Source of the DNA: Pseudeuparius sepicola
Taxonomy: Eukaryota > Arthropoda > Insecta > Coleoptera > Anthribidae
NCBI GenBank assembly: GCA_963920635.1
Contig: OY987298.1
Coordinates: forward strand, 38,409,787-38,473,786
Direction: 5' to 3'
DNA length: 64,000 nt
Made by a program: the position numbers and the translations under genes. The number at the start of each line of letters is the position of its first letter. Position 1 is the stretch's first letter. The notes below the pieces were generated by a model. That model saw nothing but the letters and a program-made list of their open reading frames with translations. It ran no database searches and was not told where the DNA came from. Positions 1-13,400 of the stretch are shown one piece after another.

Positions 1-1209
1 ATTCGAAGGGCAGGTAAAAAGATGTATTTTTATGAAATAATAGTTTACATAAAAGTAGACTTTAGGACCAAAGCAAATCGAAACTTCCGTATTGAGACAT
101 GTATTATTATTATTATCTTTATTATTTGCTTCACGTTTATAAGGTGATCCCACACGCTACGCGTAGCATATATTTTCTGTGGGTGATACATTTAGGAAAT
201 AGTAGAAGCAAGAAGCACTCTATTTAAAAAATGCTGATGCAGGATTTAAGTAGAAATGTAGAACTTGAGACTTGAGAATAAATCAACATGACAAAAACAG
301 GTACAGAGCAAAATGCTGGAAGCAATAATGACTCATGGAGAATCGGTTGCATCAACGAACCAAATCAACGAGTAAAAATATGATAATTTAGAGACAATTG
401 TACAGAAAAAACTAAAGAGAAAATAATTTTCTCCAATCATTTAACTCTTTTGTAAAAACTCAAGTTCTATAATATATGGAACATTTTTAATTATCCGATT
501 CATTTGAGAATCAAACTGGCTGTCGAAATTGTTCCTCATTCGAACGTTTCTTTTGCGCAGTGCAGGTTGCTTATTATACATTTAACATTCTTCATTATAC
601 AAATGTGTTAAATCAAATCTCCAAAGAATCTGACTTAACAAATATGATGTTTGCTAAGTATTTTAATTTTGTTTTTCATTTCCATAAATAATACATTATG
701 ATGTAAATGTCATTTTTTACCCATTTGTGAAGAAAATGTCGGAATTTTTCAGTAAATTACACTTAGTCAGTAAGTACAGTTTTAGAAACATTACTCTTTA
801 CTAAAATATTCTATCTAGCAAACAAAATTTGTTTGCTAGAAAATATTTAATATTTTCGGTACCACGAAAATACGGAATTGAACCCCTAGGTATTATAGAA
901 CACGGAACAGTGACATCTTTTACTTCAAAATTTTCAAAATTATAATATTTATATTTTATTGTTGTTATAGACCTGTTTTATCCCCTGCAAACAGCGATTC
1001 CACTCTAAAATTTGTTTAGTAGGTACCTTAGCTTCATTTGTCAATTGTTTTATATTTCTTTTTCAGTGTCACAAACTAATTTTATATCTCTTTGCAGATA
1101 CCAGTTTTTTTTTTTTAATTTTAAGGACATGATAATATAATATATCAAAGAAATAACCCAATTGCGCCATTCACCCTTCTATTTTTGATCTATCATGAAT
1201 TTATTTCAG
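1..1209. other. Intronic sequence before exon A, no gene seen
   Basis: AT-rich intron, inferred from the acceptor at 1209. It contains a short (ATT)n run near 105-122 and a 27-nt near-perfect palindrome at 814-840 (arms TCTAGCAAACAAA). No coding exon or recognisable element was found. Confidence 0.5.
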
Positions 1210-1460
1210 GTAAATACTTCGTCACAGCCTCCCAGAACGGCAAGGTATCCCTCTACGATGCCCGCAACATCCAACATCCATGTGTAGAGTTCGAAGCGCA
1301 CCAGAGCGCGATCAAGCACGTGGCTTTCCAGAAACTCTCGGACGACCACACGAGCATGAATTCCTTCTGCAGCGTTCAGGCTGAAAATTTGAACAAGAAA
1401 CCGTCGAATACCGAAGAAGTGAACAGGAGAACTAGTGATTTCTTTGGAATGTTCATTCAG
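1210..1460 (+). CDS. Nedd1: Nedd1-like exon A (last WD40 repeat)
   Basis: The acceptor is TTATTTCAG ending at 1209 and the donor is CAG|GTGAAT at 1461. The reading frame starts with two bases finishing a split codon and ends on a whole codon. It encodes the SQNGKVSLYDARN blade strand and the start of the linker (SSNTEEVN-type polar residues). The next intron is only 61 nt (1461-1521), a normal short insect intron. Confidence 0.8.
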
Positions 1461-4400
1461 GTGAATAATTCCAATATTTGCTCGCTATTCGACAAAAAAT
1501 ATATATAAAAATGTCTTTCAGGCTCCTCCGGAATGTGATATGGTGGATATACCAAGCACCAAGACCAACACGTCAGCATCTCTGGAGGGCGGCGATTCAT
1601 TTATAGTTGCAATGGGTTTGGACAAGAATGATTCTGTTCAAATGGAAAGTTTGAAAGATGAGGGAGTGAGGAGGCCCATGAGCAGAGATAGCAGAACATT
1701 TTCAATTGAAAAACTCACCACACCAAACATTCTGAGAAATAACAATGAAAGGACAAGGTATGTCCGAGTATAATAAAGAACGTGTGTCCTAGAGACAGTT
1801 AGGTATAACAAAAACTTTTTTATTCGCATTAAAATAATTTTCGTTTAATGCCGGCAGTTCAGGCTTTTCATGAAATGACGGATCTTACTATGCGCCTACT
1901 ACTGTCTAGGAAACGGAGTAGGTCAGGGTGTATTACGTTTCCTTGCTGGCTACCACAACTAGCAACTAGTAGCGTTGACGGTCTAGGCCAGGGACCCTTT
2001 AAAGTAAGGGGACCCAGCATTATACTTTCCAAAGTGAGGCCGTTTCTTTCCTCATTCTAATGGTCTCAATGATGCCAAGTATGCCATTTTATTGGAGAAT
2101 CTATGAATATAACAGGTACTTTGATGGTTAGTAAAAATAATTAATGGTTTCCATGATTTCTAAAAATTAGACTTGACAATGTTCTGTCAACAAACACAGA
2201 ATATGGCAACTGTCAAATGAATCAAATTTATTTTATATTTGAATTTGGTTTCCTGCAATTATTTCCAGGAATTAAACTAATATAAGGATGGTAAGTCAGT
2301 GCCTATTTTGCTTATTTGAGAATTTGTCGCTATTGCACCTTGTTACCAGGTTCCTCAAACCATTTGTAATATGTAGGTATAATAGGTACGTACTTGAACT
2401 TTCTTCCCTTGTTGAATGTATCTACCCAAAGAACTTTCACAGATTTCGGGATGGACTAATAAGATTAGGTCTTGTGCTCATTATACAATTTTTGTAATTT
2501 TATTTCTCACCCAAGGTACTTCAGAAACGTAAAATAAACTTATAGTCGTAGATAAAAACTGTTTAAAAAAGACCTGACTGAAGCTACTTGCTTAATAATT
2601 TAAAATTTACGAAATACCATTTTTGTTTTGAACTACTTATTGTAGGCGCACTGAGATATTACGCCCGCGGGGAGGCGGGGAGCGCGGAGAACGATTTGGC
2701 GCTATTGGCCGACTGCAACAATGCAAAAAACGCACCGCGCTTTCGTATTCGCAATTAAAAATAGAACCAAGGCGAGGTTCAGACGACTGATTATCCCTAG
2801 GCGTGCGCGTCGAAATTAATAATACTAAGAAGTTTTCAAAACTATAAATTTCGACGCGCACGCCTAGGGATAATCAGTCCTCTGAACCTCGCCTTGGTTC
2901 TATTTTTAATTGCGAATACGAAAGCTCGGTGCATTTTTTGCACTGTTGCAGTCGGCCAATAGCGCCAAATCGTTTTCCGCGCTCCCCGCTTCACCGCGGA
3001 CGCAATCTCTCAGTGCGCCTACAATACTTATACGTAATGCCCACGTAATGGGAATTGTAGGATTACTAAAGGTGAGACAAGAAAAATCTGGTTGCAATTA
3101 TTGGGACTAGTGCAGGCGGCCGCATTACCTTTAATTGACTATCTGGAAGTTAGAAAACTTCAAAATTGTGAATTATGATGGGAAATATTTTGCCTCCTTT
3201 AGAATCTATGGCACTGGCATGTCACATAAAACCTGATGGCAGTTGGACACTGACATATAACATAACCTTGTACCATACCTATCAGGTATGTGGTACCAGC
3301 CCACTTATGTGGTCTCCTTGGAGTATACAGAAAACAAATTTCCCCTCAAGGCTTCACTTTTCCTATGTGATAGACTGTGACATGCTGGGTCCCCTTATTT
3401 TAAAGAGTCCCTGGTCTAGGCAAACGTAAATATGCTTCCCGTTTAGTCACTCCAGGTTGTCCGACTTCAAGAAGACATCCTCCACCCCCAAGTTCTTTGG
3501 GTCGCATCTAGAGGGCGCGTCGCCGGCCACAGCCGGAAGGTTGTCCGCTGCTCACCAGGGCGACCAGCTGTCTCCCGTGGTTGCCGTGGGGCGTTCCACA
3601 GGCGCTGGGGCCCTTGCTGTCGCTCCAGACGTGAGGGAGGCGGTGAAGGAGGTCGTCAGGGAGGAACTCAGGGAAGCGATGGAGGACGTGCGTCAGGAGG
3701 TGAAGTTCCAGACGATGCACGTCGCGCAGCAGTTGAGGAGAATGATCATCGACCTTCAAATGGCGATGGTTAGTTCTTGTTTCAGTGGAATTAGACGCAA
3801 TTCATCGCAAATATGAGGACAGAAAAATAATGTCCCCATCAGTTGATTTCTTTTTCGTATCCCTTGTTTGAGTATCTATGAAATGGAGGGTTGTGGCGCT
3901 TTTTTAAATTAGACATGCACGTCATAGTACGAGAGATGGTAACCAAAATTTTTGACTCAGCGTCCCGGCTAAAACCGCACGGAATCGATAGATTATAATA
4001 ACCCCGTATCCAGAAATCCGATTTTCAGACATTTTGCGCGTAGTGTCTGATCTGAGCCAATGAATAAAGAACCCCAGGAAGGAGCAAATTTGGGCTTTAC
4101 GCTGGACGGGTCCAGTCTCTGCATATGGCGGCATGCCGTTTCCGGTTTTACAGTGGCGTACTATTTTAAAATGGTATAAATGAAATATTCAAAATTTAAA
4201 ATACATTTTAATCTTAATAGGTAGTAGGTAATATAATTATGTATTCTTAAGTAATCGATACATATATTTTTATAAATTCGGTCATTTGGTATTTTAATAA
4301 GAAGTATATTATTTGACTCTCATTAATTTATTTATCTTTGCCAAAACTCAAAAATGAGGAAATTTAAGTTATAAACAGTTACAATAATTTTAAATTTGAT

Positions 4401-7400
4401 CCTGTATGTTAAATCGAAATTCTTATAAAAAAGCTAATGTAGAATGTTCTAGTGGCATATCAATTCATATCATTTACCACTAAAAGATCCTTTATTATTT
4501 ATAATAACAGGTACCTACTAAAAATCTTTCTTTGTTAATATTTTTGGCTTGATATTGTAGGTTAGAATTTCCACGTTCTATACTGCCATTAATAATTCAT
4601 AATTAAGTTTTGTATATATCTTGGGCACAGACTTAGTCAAGGAGTTTGTATATTTCGAACTTAATAAAAACTGAATTGTAGACATGTTCATAAAACTATA
4701 CTTACATATTTTAATCGAGGCACTTCGATAGCAGGCAAGGAAGTTTGCGATAGTTCTATACTTTTATCCAAGATGTTCGATCGAAACATTCTTCAGCAAA
4801 GTGACGTGAACATAGGAAACTATATTCGTTTGATGTCCACCCTGGTCTGTTCGTAAACTTAATCCAAAAGTTTCTTCTTTGTGCATCTTGAGGAAATCTA
4901 AAAAATATGAATAAACTCAGTGCTTTATAAAGACAGTTTTTTTATAAACGTTTCCTCACTCAAGAGTAAATTAAAAGTATACCCTAGAGATTTTTATATA
5001 CGTATAGTAGGTATATTAGTAGGTACCTACACATTTTTTAGAATAACATTAACAAATTATGAATCTTTAAAAATTTAGAATCTTCTCAAAAAGGTACATT
5101 GAGTTCTTTCAAGAAATAATCCTCATTTTCCATGAAATCATTGCAATATAGGCCAAAAATTATAAGGCATGTATATAAGTGCATGTATATAAGTGACTCA
5201 TAGCGGCCCGTCTGATTTACGGAATGTAGTTAGATAATAGCCCTGAGACACCAATAACAGTTTTCAGACACCCAGATTGTAACGCGTACCCAGGAGACCA
5301 ATTCAAAAAATAAAAAATGAGACAAAAAAACAAACTTACAGCAGCCCGTCTGAAAATAATTTTTATAGGTAAAGTCGGGTCAATTGATGCGGAAAAATCA
5401 ATTTTCAGACAAAAACATGTCGCCTTAAATTTTTGTAGCATTTCGAACATGTCAACAAATCTGATCCAAGTGACTAATAGCAATATGTCTGAAATTCGTC
5501 GTCAATGATTGAATGCATCGCCCAGATGTGGAAAAAAATGATTTCAGACAAATTGAATGTAGCATATATATGACTAATCAGACAACTTTTCAATGTTTAT
5601 AATTACTTCAAATTCAAAGTAGGAAGCTGTACTAGATTCTTGCACAGACATCTTGCGCAGCAGCTGTGGTGAAGCGAGAGACAGGGACGTAACACGTAAA
5701 TGGCCGTTCTTGACACAGGAGCGTAACAAGAGCCGGAGTGTTTGCCGGGCAACTCCGGCACATTTTTTCGTCATGGGCGACACTCAAAATGTCTGAAAAC
5801 AGTATTTTTGTATTCTGGGCATCCATACGAATGATTTAAAACAACAATGAACCGAGCTGCTATGTGTCACTTATTTCAGATTTGTTGACATTTTTGAAAA
5901 TACACTCAGGTCAAACGCTACGCGAAAAATATCTGAAAAAGCAAATTTTAGTAATGAAATAACGAAATCTATGCAGGGCCATAGCCAGACAGAAACTCCA
6001 GGCAGGGCAAACCACTTTCCTGTCAGGGCAAGTACACATTTGTGTGAGGGAAAGGTACCTACACGACGGTATAGTTTCTGGGTGGAGAGAGGAGGGGGCG
6101 AAAAAAAATGGAATTTCATTTTCTTTATTAAAAATCGCACCGCAGGCGAAAATTTGTGAAATTTTCAAGGTCGAATATAGTTTGAACATCAAATTTTACG
6201 TCAATGGTAATTTCTTTGCTAATCATTTTTGCAGGAAGAATACTATGTTTTCTTTCATAGAGGAGACAAAAGTAGCAACAAAGTTCTATTTTATTGTTGA
6301 TTTTTAACTGAAAAAATCCAGTAATTATCACTTAGAACACCGACCATCTTTTTGTGTTACATGGAAGTAAAAATAAAAGTTAAGGCTCATAGCGCCCTAT
6401 AAATTATCATATTCTCTCAAAGGGCCGCATTATGTCTATAATTTTTGCACACATTTTCTATCCAGTGTAGTAGGTGTAGGTATACGTAAATTGAAATTTG
6501 TTTGGAAGGTGGAGCAATAAAGATGGTTGTTTTTTAAGCGGGTAATAAAAAGAGTAGGTACTTAGAGGTGTGTGCTCACTAAAATGCGCCGCAGGCAAAT
6601 TTTTTTTAGAAAATATAAGGACAAATTCAGTTTAAATGAGGTATAATAAATTAAAAAATCATCATGTCTTTTTCCTCGTTTTTTTTTTTAATGAATCAGC
6701 GCTTTATCTTCGGCTCTGGCAACGCCCTGCCTGGCCCTCCCCCTGGCTACGGCCCTGAATCTATTCAATATCAGACGGGCTGCTATACGACAGTCGACCA
6801 ATTTTTTTTTACACAGCAGAAACGGCCCCCCGCGAAGATGTTACACTTCTGAGAGTTACTACTCAACAGTCGGCTCCGTAGGGTCATCTAATCTATCGAT
6901 TTTACACGGTTTTAGTCGGGCTGCTATGAGTCATGGTATTGGTTGCCATCTCCCGTACTATCATAATATGCCAATAAGTTTGTAAATTTTTCTGTAATTT
7001 TTTTACAAAATTTAATAGTTATACAGGGTGAATTACGTAGGCTGCGGTGGTCTATATCTACTACATTGTTAATACTAGAAAAAAAGTATGGAAAAAAACT
7101 TGTAGAGAAACATGAGTACTATATACATTCCGAAAATATTTTCCAATATACAGGGTGATCCAATAAGTAGTTGCGACCCAAAGTTATGTTTTTTTTTAAA
7201 ACGGAACTCCCCGTTATTTTGTTACATTTTTAGAAAGCCCTTAAAGAGTATGTTCTTCTTGGTACAGGCTATTAAAATTAGCGAGTAAACTTAGCATTTG
7301 CGTAAGTGAATCGCCAGGTATGTTCTTCAGAACATCTGAATTTCGGTCCAAAATTGTTAACTAGGCGTAACAGGCAATCTCCAGTCCCAAGTTATACCCC

Positions 7401-10400
7401 GAAATCTTATTTGGTTTTTGAGTAATACCATTGAGTATAGGATATATATTCTATATAATATATCCTTTACTCAATGGTAATACATTTTCAAAAGTGGACC
7501 CTTTTTTCGTTTAAGATTAAAATAACTCCCTAACTTTTAAAGATAGACCTTTATTACCCTGTACCAAAAAGAACATACTCTTTAAGGGTTTTCTAAAAAT
7601 GTAACAAAATACGGGGTGTTCCATTTAAAAAAACATAACTTTGGTTCGTCACTACTTTTACATAGCATTTAGTAGTTAAAGCACAATATAGAAACAAAAT
7701 CTAGTCAGTCTTAAAGTATAAACAAAATGTAAAACTCGAAATAAAAATATTACCTATCATGATTAATAAGTTTAAATAAGTAGTATGTGTTAAGTTTTAC
7801 TTTTGTTGCATTATTTGAGCAAGACACCAAGCTTATAGATGGATTAGACAAACAAATTTTGACATATACAGAGTATCTCACATAAGAGTGAAACAACCCT
7901 ATAACTTCTTTAATTTTTAACCGACCAGAACGAAATTTTTACCAAAGGTAGATGGCATTGTTGCCTATTTATTTCCAAAAAATTAGTTGCCTACTTCAAA
8001 GTCGAAGCCACCTGCGATGCCACAAACGAGGCTAAAAATCCGAAAGTCATATTAGGCTTTTTTTTCAAAAAAAAATTACTAGAATTTACAGAATCGATTC
8101 AGAACCCTAAATCCAAAATTTTGTCAAAATCAAAAAATATTAATTTAAAAAAATTAAATTCCAAAAACAGCAATTTAATAATTTTCTGCGTTTAGGAAAG
8201 TGTGCCATGGAAGTTTTGAAGGCAAGTTGATTTCATAAAGTAATTATTTTAAAATAAAAGCTACAAACAAATTTTAAAAATTTAAATTTTAAATTTTTAC
8301 TTTAATTTTATTTATTTAATATTTTGATTCCGAACTACTTTTTCTAGTATTTTTTTTAAATGCCTAATATAACTTTCGGATTTTTAGCCTCGTTTGTGGC
8401 ATCGCAGGTGGCTTTGACTTTGGAGTAGGAAACTATTTTTTTGGGAATAAGTAGGCAACAATGCCATCTACCTTTGGTAAAAATTTCATTCTGGTAAGTT
8501 AAAAATTAAGGAAGTTATAGGGTTGTTTCACTCTTAAGTGAGACACTCTGTATTTAGCAGTACGTAATATTTACATAATAATAACATATTTTTCCTGTGC
8601 CACGCAGAATTTCCTCATGTTCTTCCCACAATCGCTGAAGTTTCGCTTGTTGTTCTTCTGTAGCTCATTATTTTCTAAAAGAAATAATCCTACCTACATT
8701 AAATTATAGCCATTGTAGAAAAGTGCACCAATGAATGTTAGGTATTATCTCAAGTAATAATAAATTTATAATAATATAGAGTAATATATTATAGACAAAT
8801 AGTACCTATATATACAGGGTGTCCAACTTTAAAACTGTACAAATCCGTAAAATCTTCATTTTTGGAGATAATCGCCTAAACTTTTTTTTGTTTGAAAGGC
8901 TTTCAAAAACCGCTTCTTTTGACCTTTCCGCCATTTTCAAAATGCAAATACAGGGCCGGCCACGATTTTTTTATACCCCCCCGATTTTCACGAAAACCAT
9001 TTAGCGATTTTTTTATTTAAAATCTGACCCCACAGCGTTAATCACAACACCCCCAAAACCCTTATATATAATATAATAATAAAAAATATACAGGGAGTTC
9101 CATTCTGCAGGGTGTCAAAGTTGAGCAAAATAGGAATTTTAAAGGCATCTGCCAAGTCAAGTGTGCCATGGAATTCCTTTAAAACAGTTGAATGGTCATT
9201 AGGACCACTAAAGGTGTTGGTGTGCAAAGGTCCAATAGAAAATATACAGAGGGTTCTTATCTGTGCCATTTCAAATTACCGACTTTTTGGAACTTTATAC
9301 GGGTCAAAAATCGAGTACTTCATCAAAACCGCTCCACACACTATAAACAAACTAAATCTATAAAATACAGAAGCCTGCCAGTCAGTAAGTCCATATCAGT
9401 TAAGATGGCTGGTGTGCCACAACAGGAAAGGCACAGAAAATGGATCATCTTAGACAGTGACTTTGTTGACAAAGGTCCAATAATTTAAATTGTTTTTATT
9501 TGCTGGTTGGCATTTTATAAAGAAATAAATTACTTTTGTGTTTATTAATAATTTTTCAAGGATTCCAAAGCACTCATGACCAGTATAAAGTTTAATAAAA
9601 ATTCAGAATTTTGAGATGGCTCAGAGAAAAATACCCTTTATATTTTTAGATGTCTTTAAAATTCCTATTTTGCTCAACTTTGACACCCTAGAGAATGGAA
9701 CTCCCTGTATATTTTTTTGTTCAAATTTGGTATATGGGGGTTTTGAGGGGTTCTAATTAACATGGTGGGGTCAGATTTTAAATAAAAAAATCGCTAAACG
9801 GTTTTCGTGAAAATCGGGTGTATAAAAAAAATCGCAGCCGGCCCTGTATTTGCATTTTGAAAATGGCGGGAAGGTCAAAAGAAGCGGCTTTTGAAGGCCT
9901 TTTAGACAAAAAAAGTTTAGGCGATTATCTCCAAAAATGAAGATTTTACGGATTTGTACAGTTTTAAAGTTGGAAGTTGGTATAATAAAAAGCCTCAACT
10001 CAGGGTTACTAACCTTGCCTCAACTCAAAAAATATTTAGATTTATTTCACGAAAACTAATAACGCCGGTTATCACAGACTTTTCGTCTACAGTCTCCGTG
10101 TGTTACACTTGTACTGGCATCCGATCCGAATTAGGAAGCTAGCGCCTAGATTTTTTGCTGAAGTGTGCCGAGTGTTTTTGCGGACTCGGCGCCCCGGCTC
10201 CAGGGTTGAGACTCAATGTACAGCACGTGCGTGGTGATTCGACATTTTGGCCCATAAAATGGCTTTTTTCGATCTGTAGCGAGTAACACGCATAATTTAA
10301 AACTTTTGGTCAATACAAATTTTAATCTAAGTAATTACTCACATTATTACTTAAAAATATTTATCACAATGGCCGTTATTAGTATTTGCGCAAAAACCCT

Positions 10401-13400
10401 AATGACGGCCATTGTGATAAATATTTTTAAATAATTTTTGTCTCAAAATGTGAGTAATTACTTAGATTAAAATTTGTATTGACCGAAAGTTTTAAATTAT
10501 GCGTGTTACTCGCTACAGATCGAAAAAAGCCATTTTATGGGTCAAAATGTTGAATCACCACATATGCTGTACAGGGTGTCCAGATTTGGTGGTAAATGCG
10601 GGGTATCTCGGTTATTTTTAGATATAGGGAGTTGCGGTTTTCGCGAACCGTTGCTACTTTTTTGTGAAGCGAAAGATACCATAAACAGATTTTTCATAGC
10701 CACCTTCGTTTTTAAGATACAGGGCGAAATTGAAAATTTGCGCTTTTGGGGCATATTTCGTATCTTGGGAACGGTTAATGATATTGAAATGGCAAAAACT
10801 GTAGAACTGTAGAACGTAGAATTCAGTGTCGTATTCAGTTTTATACTAAAATTAATAGTGTTCGATATATGGACCAAACTTAGGTTTTTAAAATAGAACA
10901 CCCTGTATATTTTCTACTAGTTATGTTCATATTTACAAAAATATATAACACTATGTAGTTATTATCTATATTAGGCTCTAAAAATAACTGGTATTTCTAT
11001 AAGATAATAATTATTCACTTGAGCTTAAGCATCTTTGCATTTTATCAAGGATAGCCAGGTAGCCATTTTATATTTCATGTTTTAATTTTCAGCACTTGGT
11101 CGTAAACAACTTTATAAGTTCGTTGTTGGTACCGGAAAAGTCACTTCCTGTGGATATCGACGATCTAAAAGGCAGAATGACTGAAGAATCGAAGATTAAC
11201 GAGGTAAACTTTTGTAAAAGTGAAAGCAGAATTTGAAAATAGACTTTATGATTGTCTTGGGACTAATAACTCTTCGAGCATCTTATAAAATAAAGAAGTT
11301 CAGTTTTTTCGTTACCAACAACAAGATTATTCAGTTGTTTAGGACCAAGTGGTGAAACTGGTATTTATGTCGTATTTTCTTATTTTTCAACCGATTCCCT
11401 TCAAAATAAGATATCGCAAGCATGGTAGTGTCCAGGAACCCTTTAAAGTAAGGGGACCCAGCGTGATACTTTCCAAAGTGAGGCCGTTTCTTTCCTCATT
11501 CTAATGGTCTCAATGATGCCAAGTATGCCATTTTATTGGAGAATCTATGAATATAACAGGTACTTTCATTGTTAGTAAAAAATAATAATGGTTTCCATGA
11601 TTTCTAAAAATTAGACTTGACAATGTTCTGTCAACAAACACAGAATATGGCAACTGTCAAATGAATCAAATTTATTTTATATTTGAATTTGGTTTCCTGC
11701 AATTATTTCCAGGAATCTAAGTAATATAAGGATGGTAAGTCAGTGCCGATTTTGCTTATTTGAGAATTTGTCGCTATTGCACCTTGTTACCAGGTTCCTC
11801 AAACCATTTGTAATATGTAGGTATAATAGTTACGTACTTGAACTTTCTTCCCTTGTTGAATGTATCTACCCAAAGAACTTTGACAGATTTCGGGATGGAC
11901 TAATAAGATTAGGTCTTGTACTTAGTTCTAATCGTGTAGTTTTTCTCGGTGCTCATTATAAAATTTTTGTAATTTTATTTCTCTCCCAAGGTACCTCACA
12001 AACGTAAAATAAACTTTTAGTTGTAGATAAAAACTGTTTAAAAAAAGACCTGACTGAAGCTACCTGCTTAATAATTTAAAATTTACGAAATACCATTTTT
12101 GTTTTGAACTACTTAGGGGAGAAGTACCATGAAAGGGACAGTCCTTGAAAGGGACAGTGGCAGTTACAGTAAACTGAGCTGTGTGATAAAGTTGGTCTAT
12201 TGGCCACAAGAGGGGGATATCAATGGCAATCATGGCCGCCTGGTCTAGAAAACACTAAACATAACCCTTATAAAAACAATTAGGTTAGTTGAATTTTGGC
12301 AGCCATAAGCTCCAAATATTCGCGAAAGGTTTTGTGCGATAAACTTTGTAATCAAGCTCCATTTACAAAACTTGTTATCAACCTGCTAATATACATGCTT
12401 TGTGCATACTTTGTGCTCAAAGTATTTTAAAATGTCAGGTGAGTGACTTTATAATTTAAAGTTGTTTGTCGATACGTCGGTGGGCCTTGAAAGGGACAAA
12501 GTGTCCCTTTCATGGCCTGCTTTAATATTTTCACTAAATTATAAAACTTTTGCTAGATCTAAACACTCCTGATATTAAAATGCCAAAAAAAAGAATCAGA
12601 AAGAGTCCAGCGGACATTGAAAATGCCATCAGAGAGGTGCTAGAAACTGGCCAGTCCATTAGGTCGGTGGCAAAGGAGTACAACATAGCAAAATCAGCTT
12701 TAGCCCGTCTAGTAAAAACGGCGAAAAATCAAGATGTTCCTTTTACTTATAAACCGAATATAGGAAATAGGAGAATTTTTTCTCTGGATGAAGAAAATGC
12801 ATTGGCTCAGTATCTGAAGACTGCGTCCAAAATGTCTTATGGATTGACTAAAGCACAAATGTGTGAACTCGCTTTTGAATATGCTAAGAAATTGGGCAAA
12901 GCATATAATCAAACTTGGGATAAGAATAAAACGGCTGGGATGAAATGGTGAGCTAGTAAAATTTTAGTTAGTAAATAAAGTCCATAAAATCGTTTTTAGG
13001 TATAAAAGCTTTATGAAAAGACATACCGACTTATCTTTAAGGAAGCCAGACCACCGCCTTCAATAAAACAGTAGTGCAAAGATTTTATACAAATCTACAA
13101 TCTGTTCTTAACAAATTCAAATTTGCCCCAGAAAACATTTTTAACGCTGATGAAACCAGCTTATTAACAGTAACAGAACTACCTAATGTTTTGGCTGCAA
13201 AGGGGACGAAACAAGTCGGTCAAGTGTGTTCTCAGGAGAGGGGTCAGCTGGTAACAATGTTGGCATTTGTGTCAGCTAGCGGAAATACAATCCCACCGGC
13301 ATTTGTGTTTCCACGTGTAAACTTCAAAAGTTTTATGACAGAGGACTGCCCGGTTGGAAGCTTAGGACTTGCGAATCAGTCAGGGTGGATGACTGGTGAC

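Noticed and set aside
814..840. 27-nt palindrome as an operator or regulatory site
   Set aside because: Single short palindrome in an intron with no other supporting signal.
10542..10901. 119-codon minus-strand ORF
   Set aside because: It overlaps two transposon-like elements and a plus-strand ORF over the same bases; no domain.
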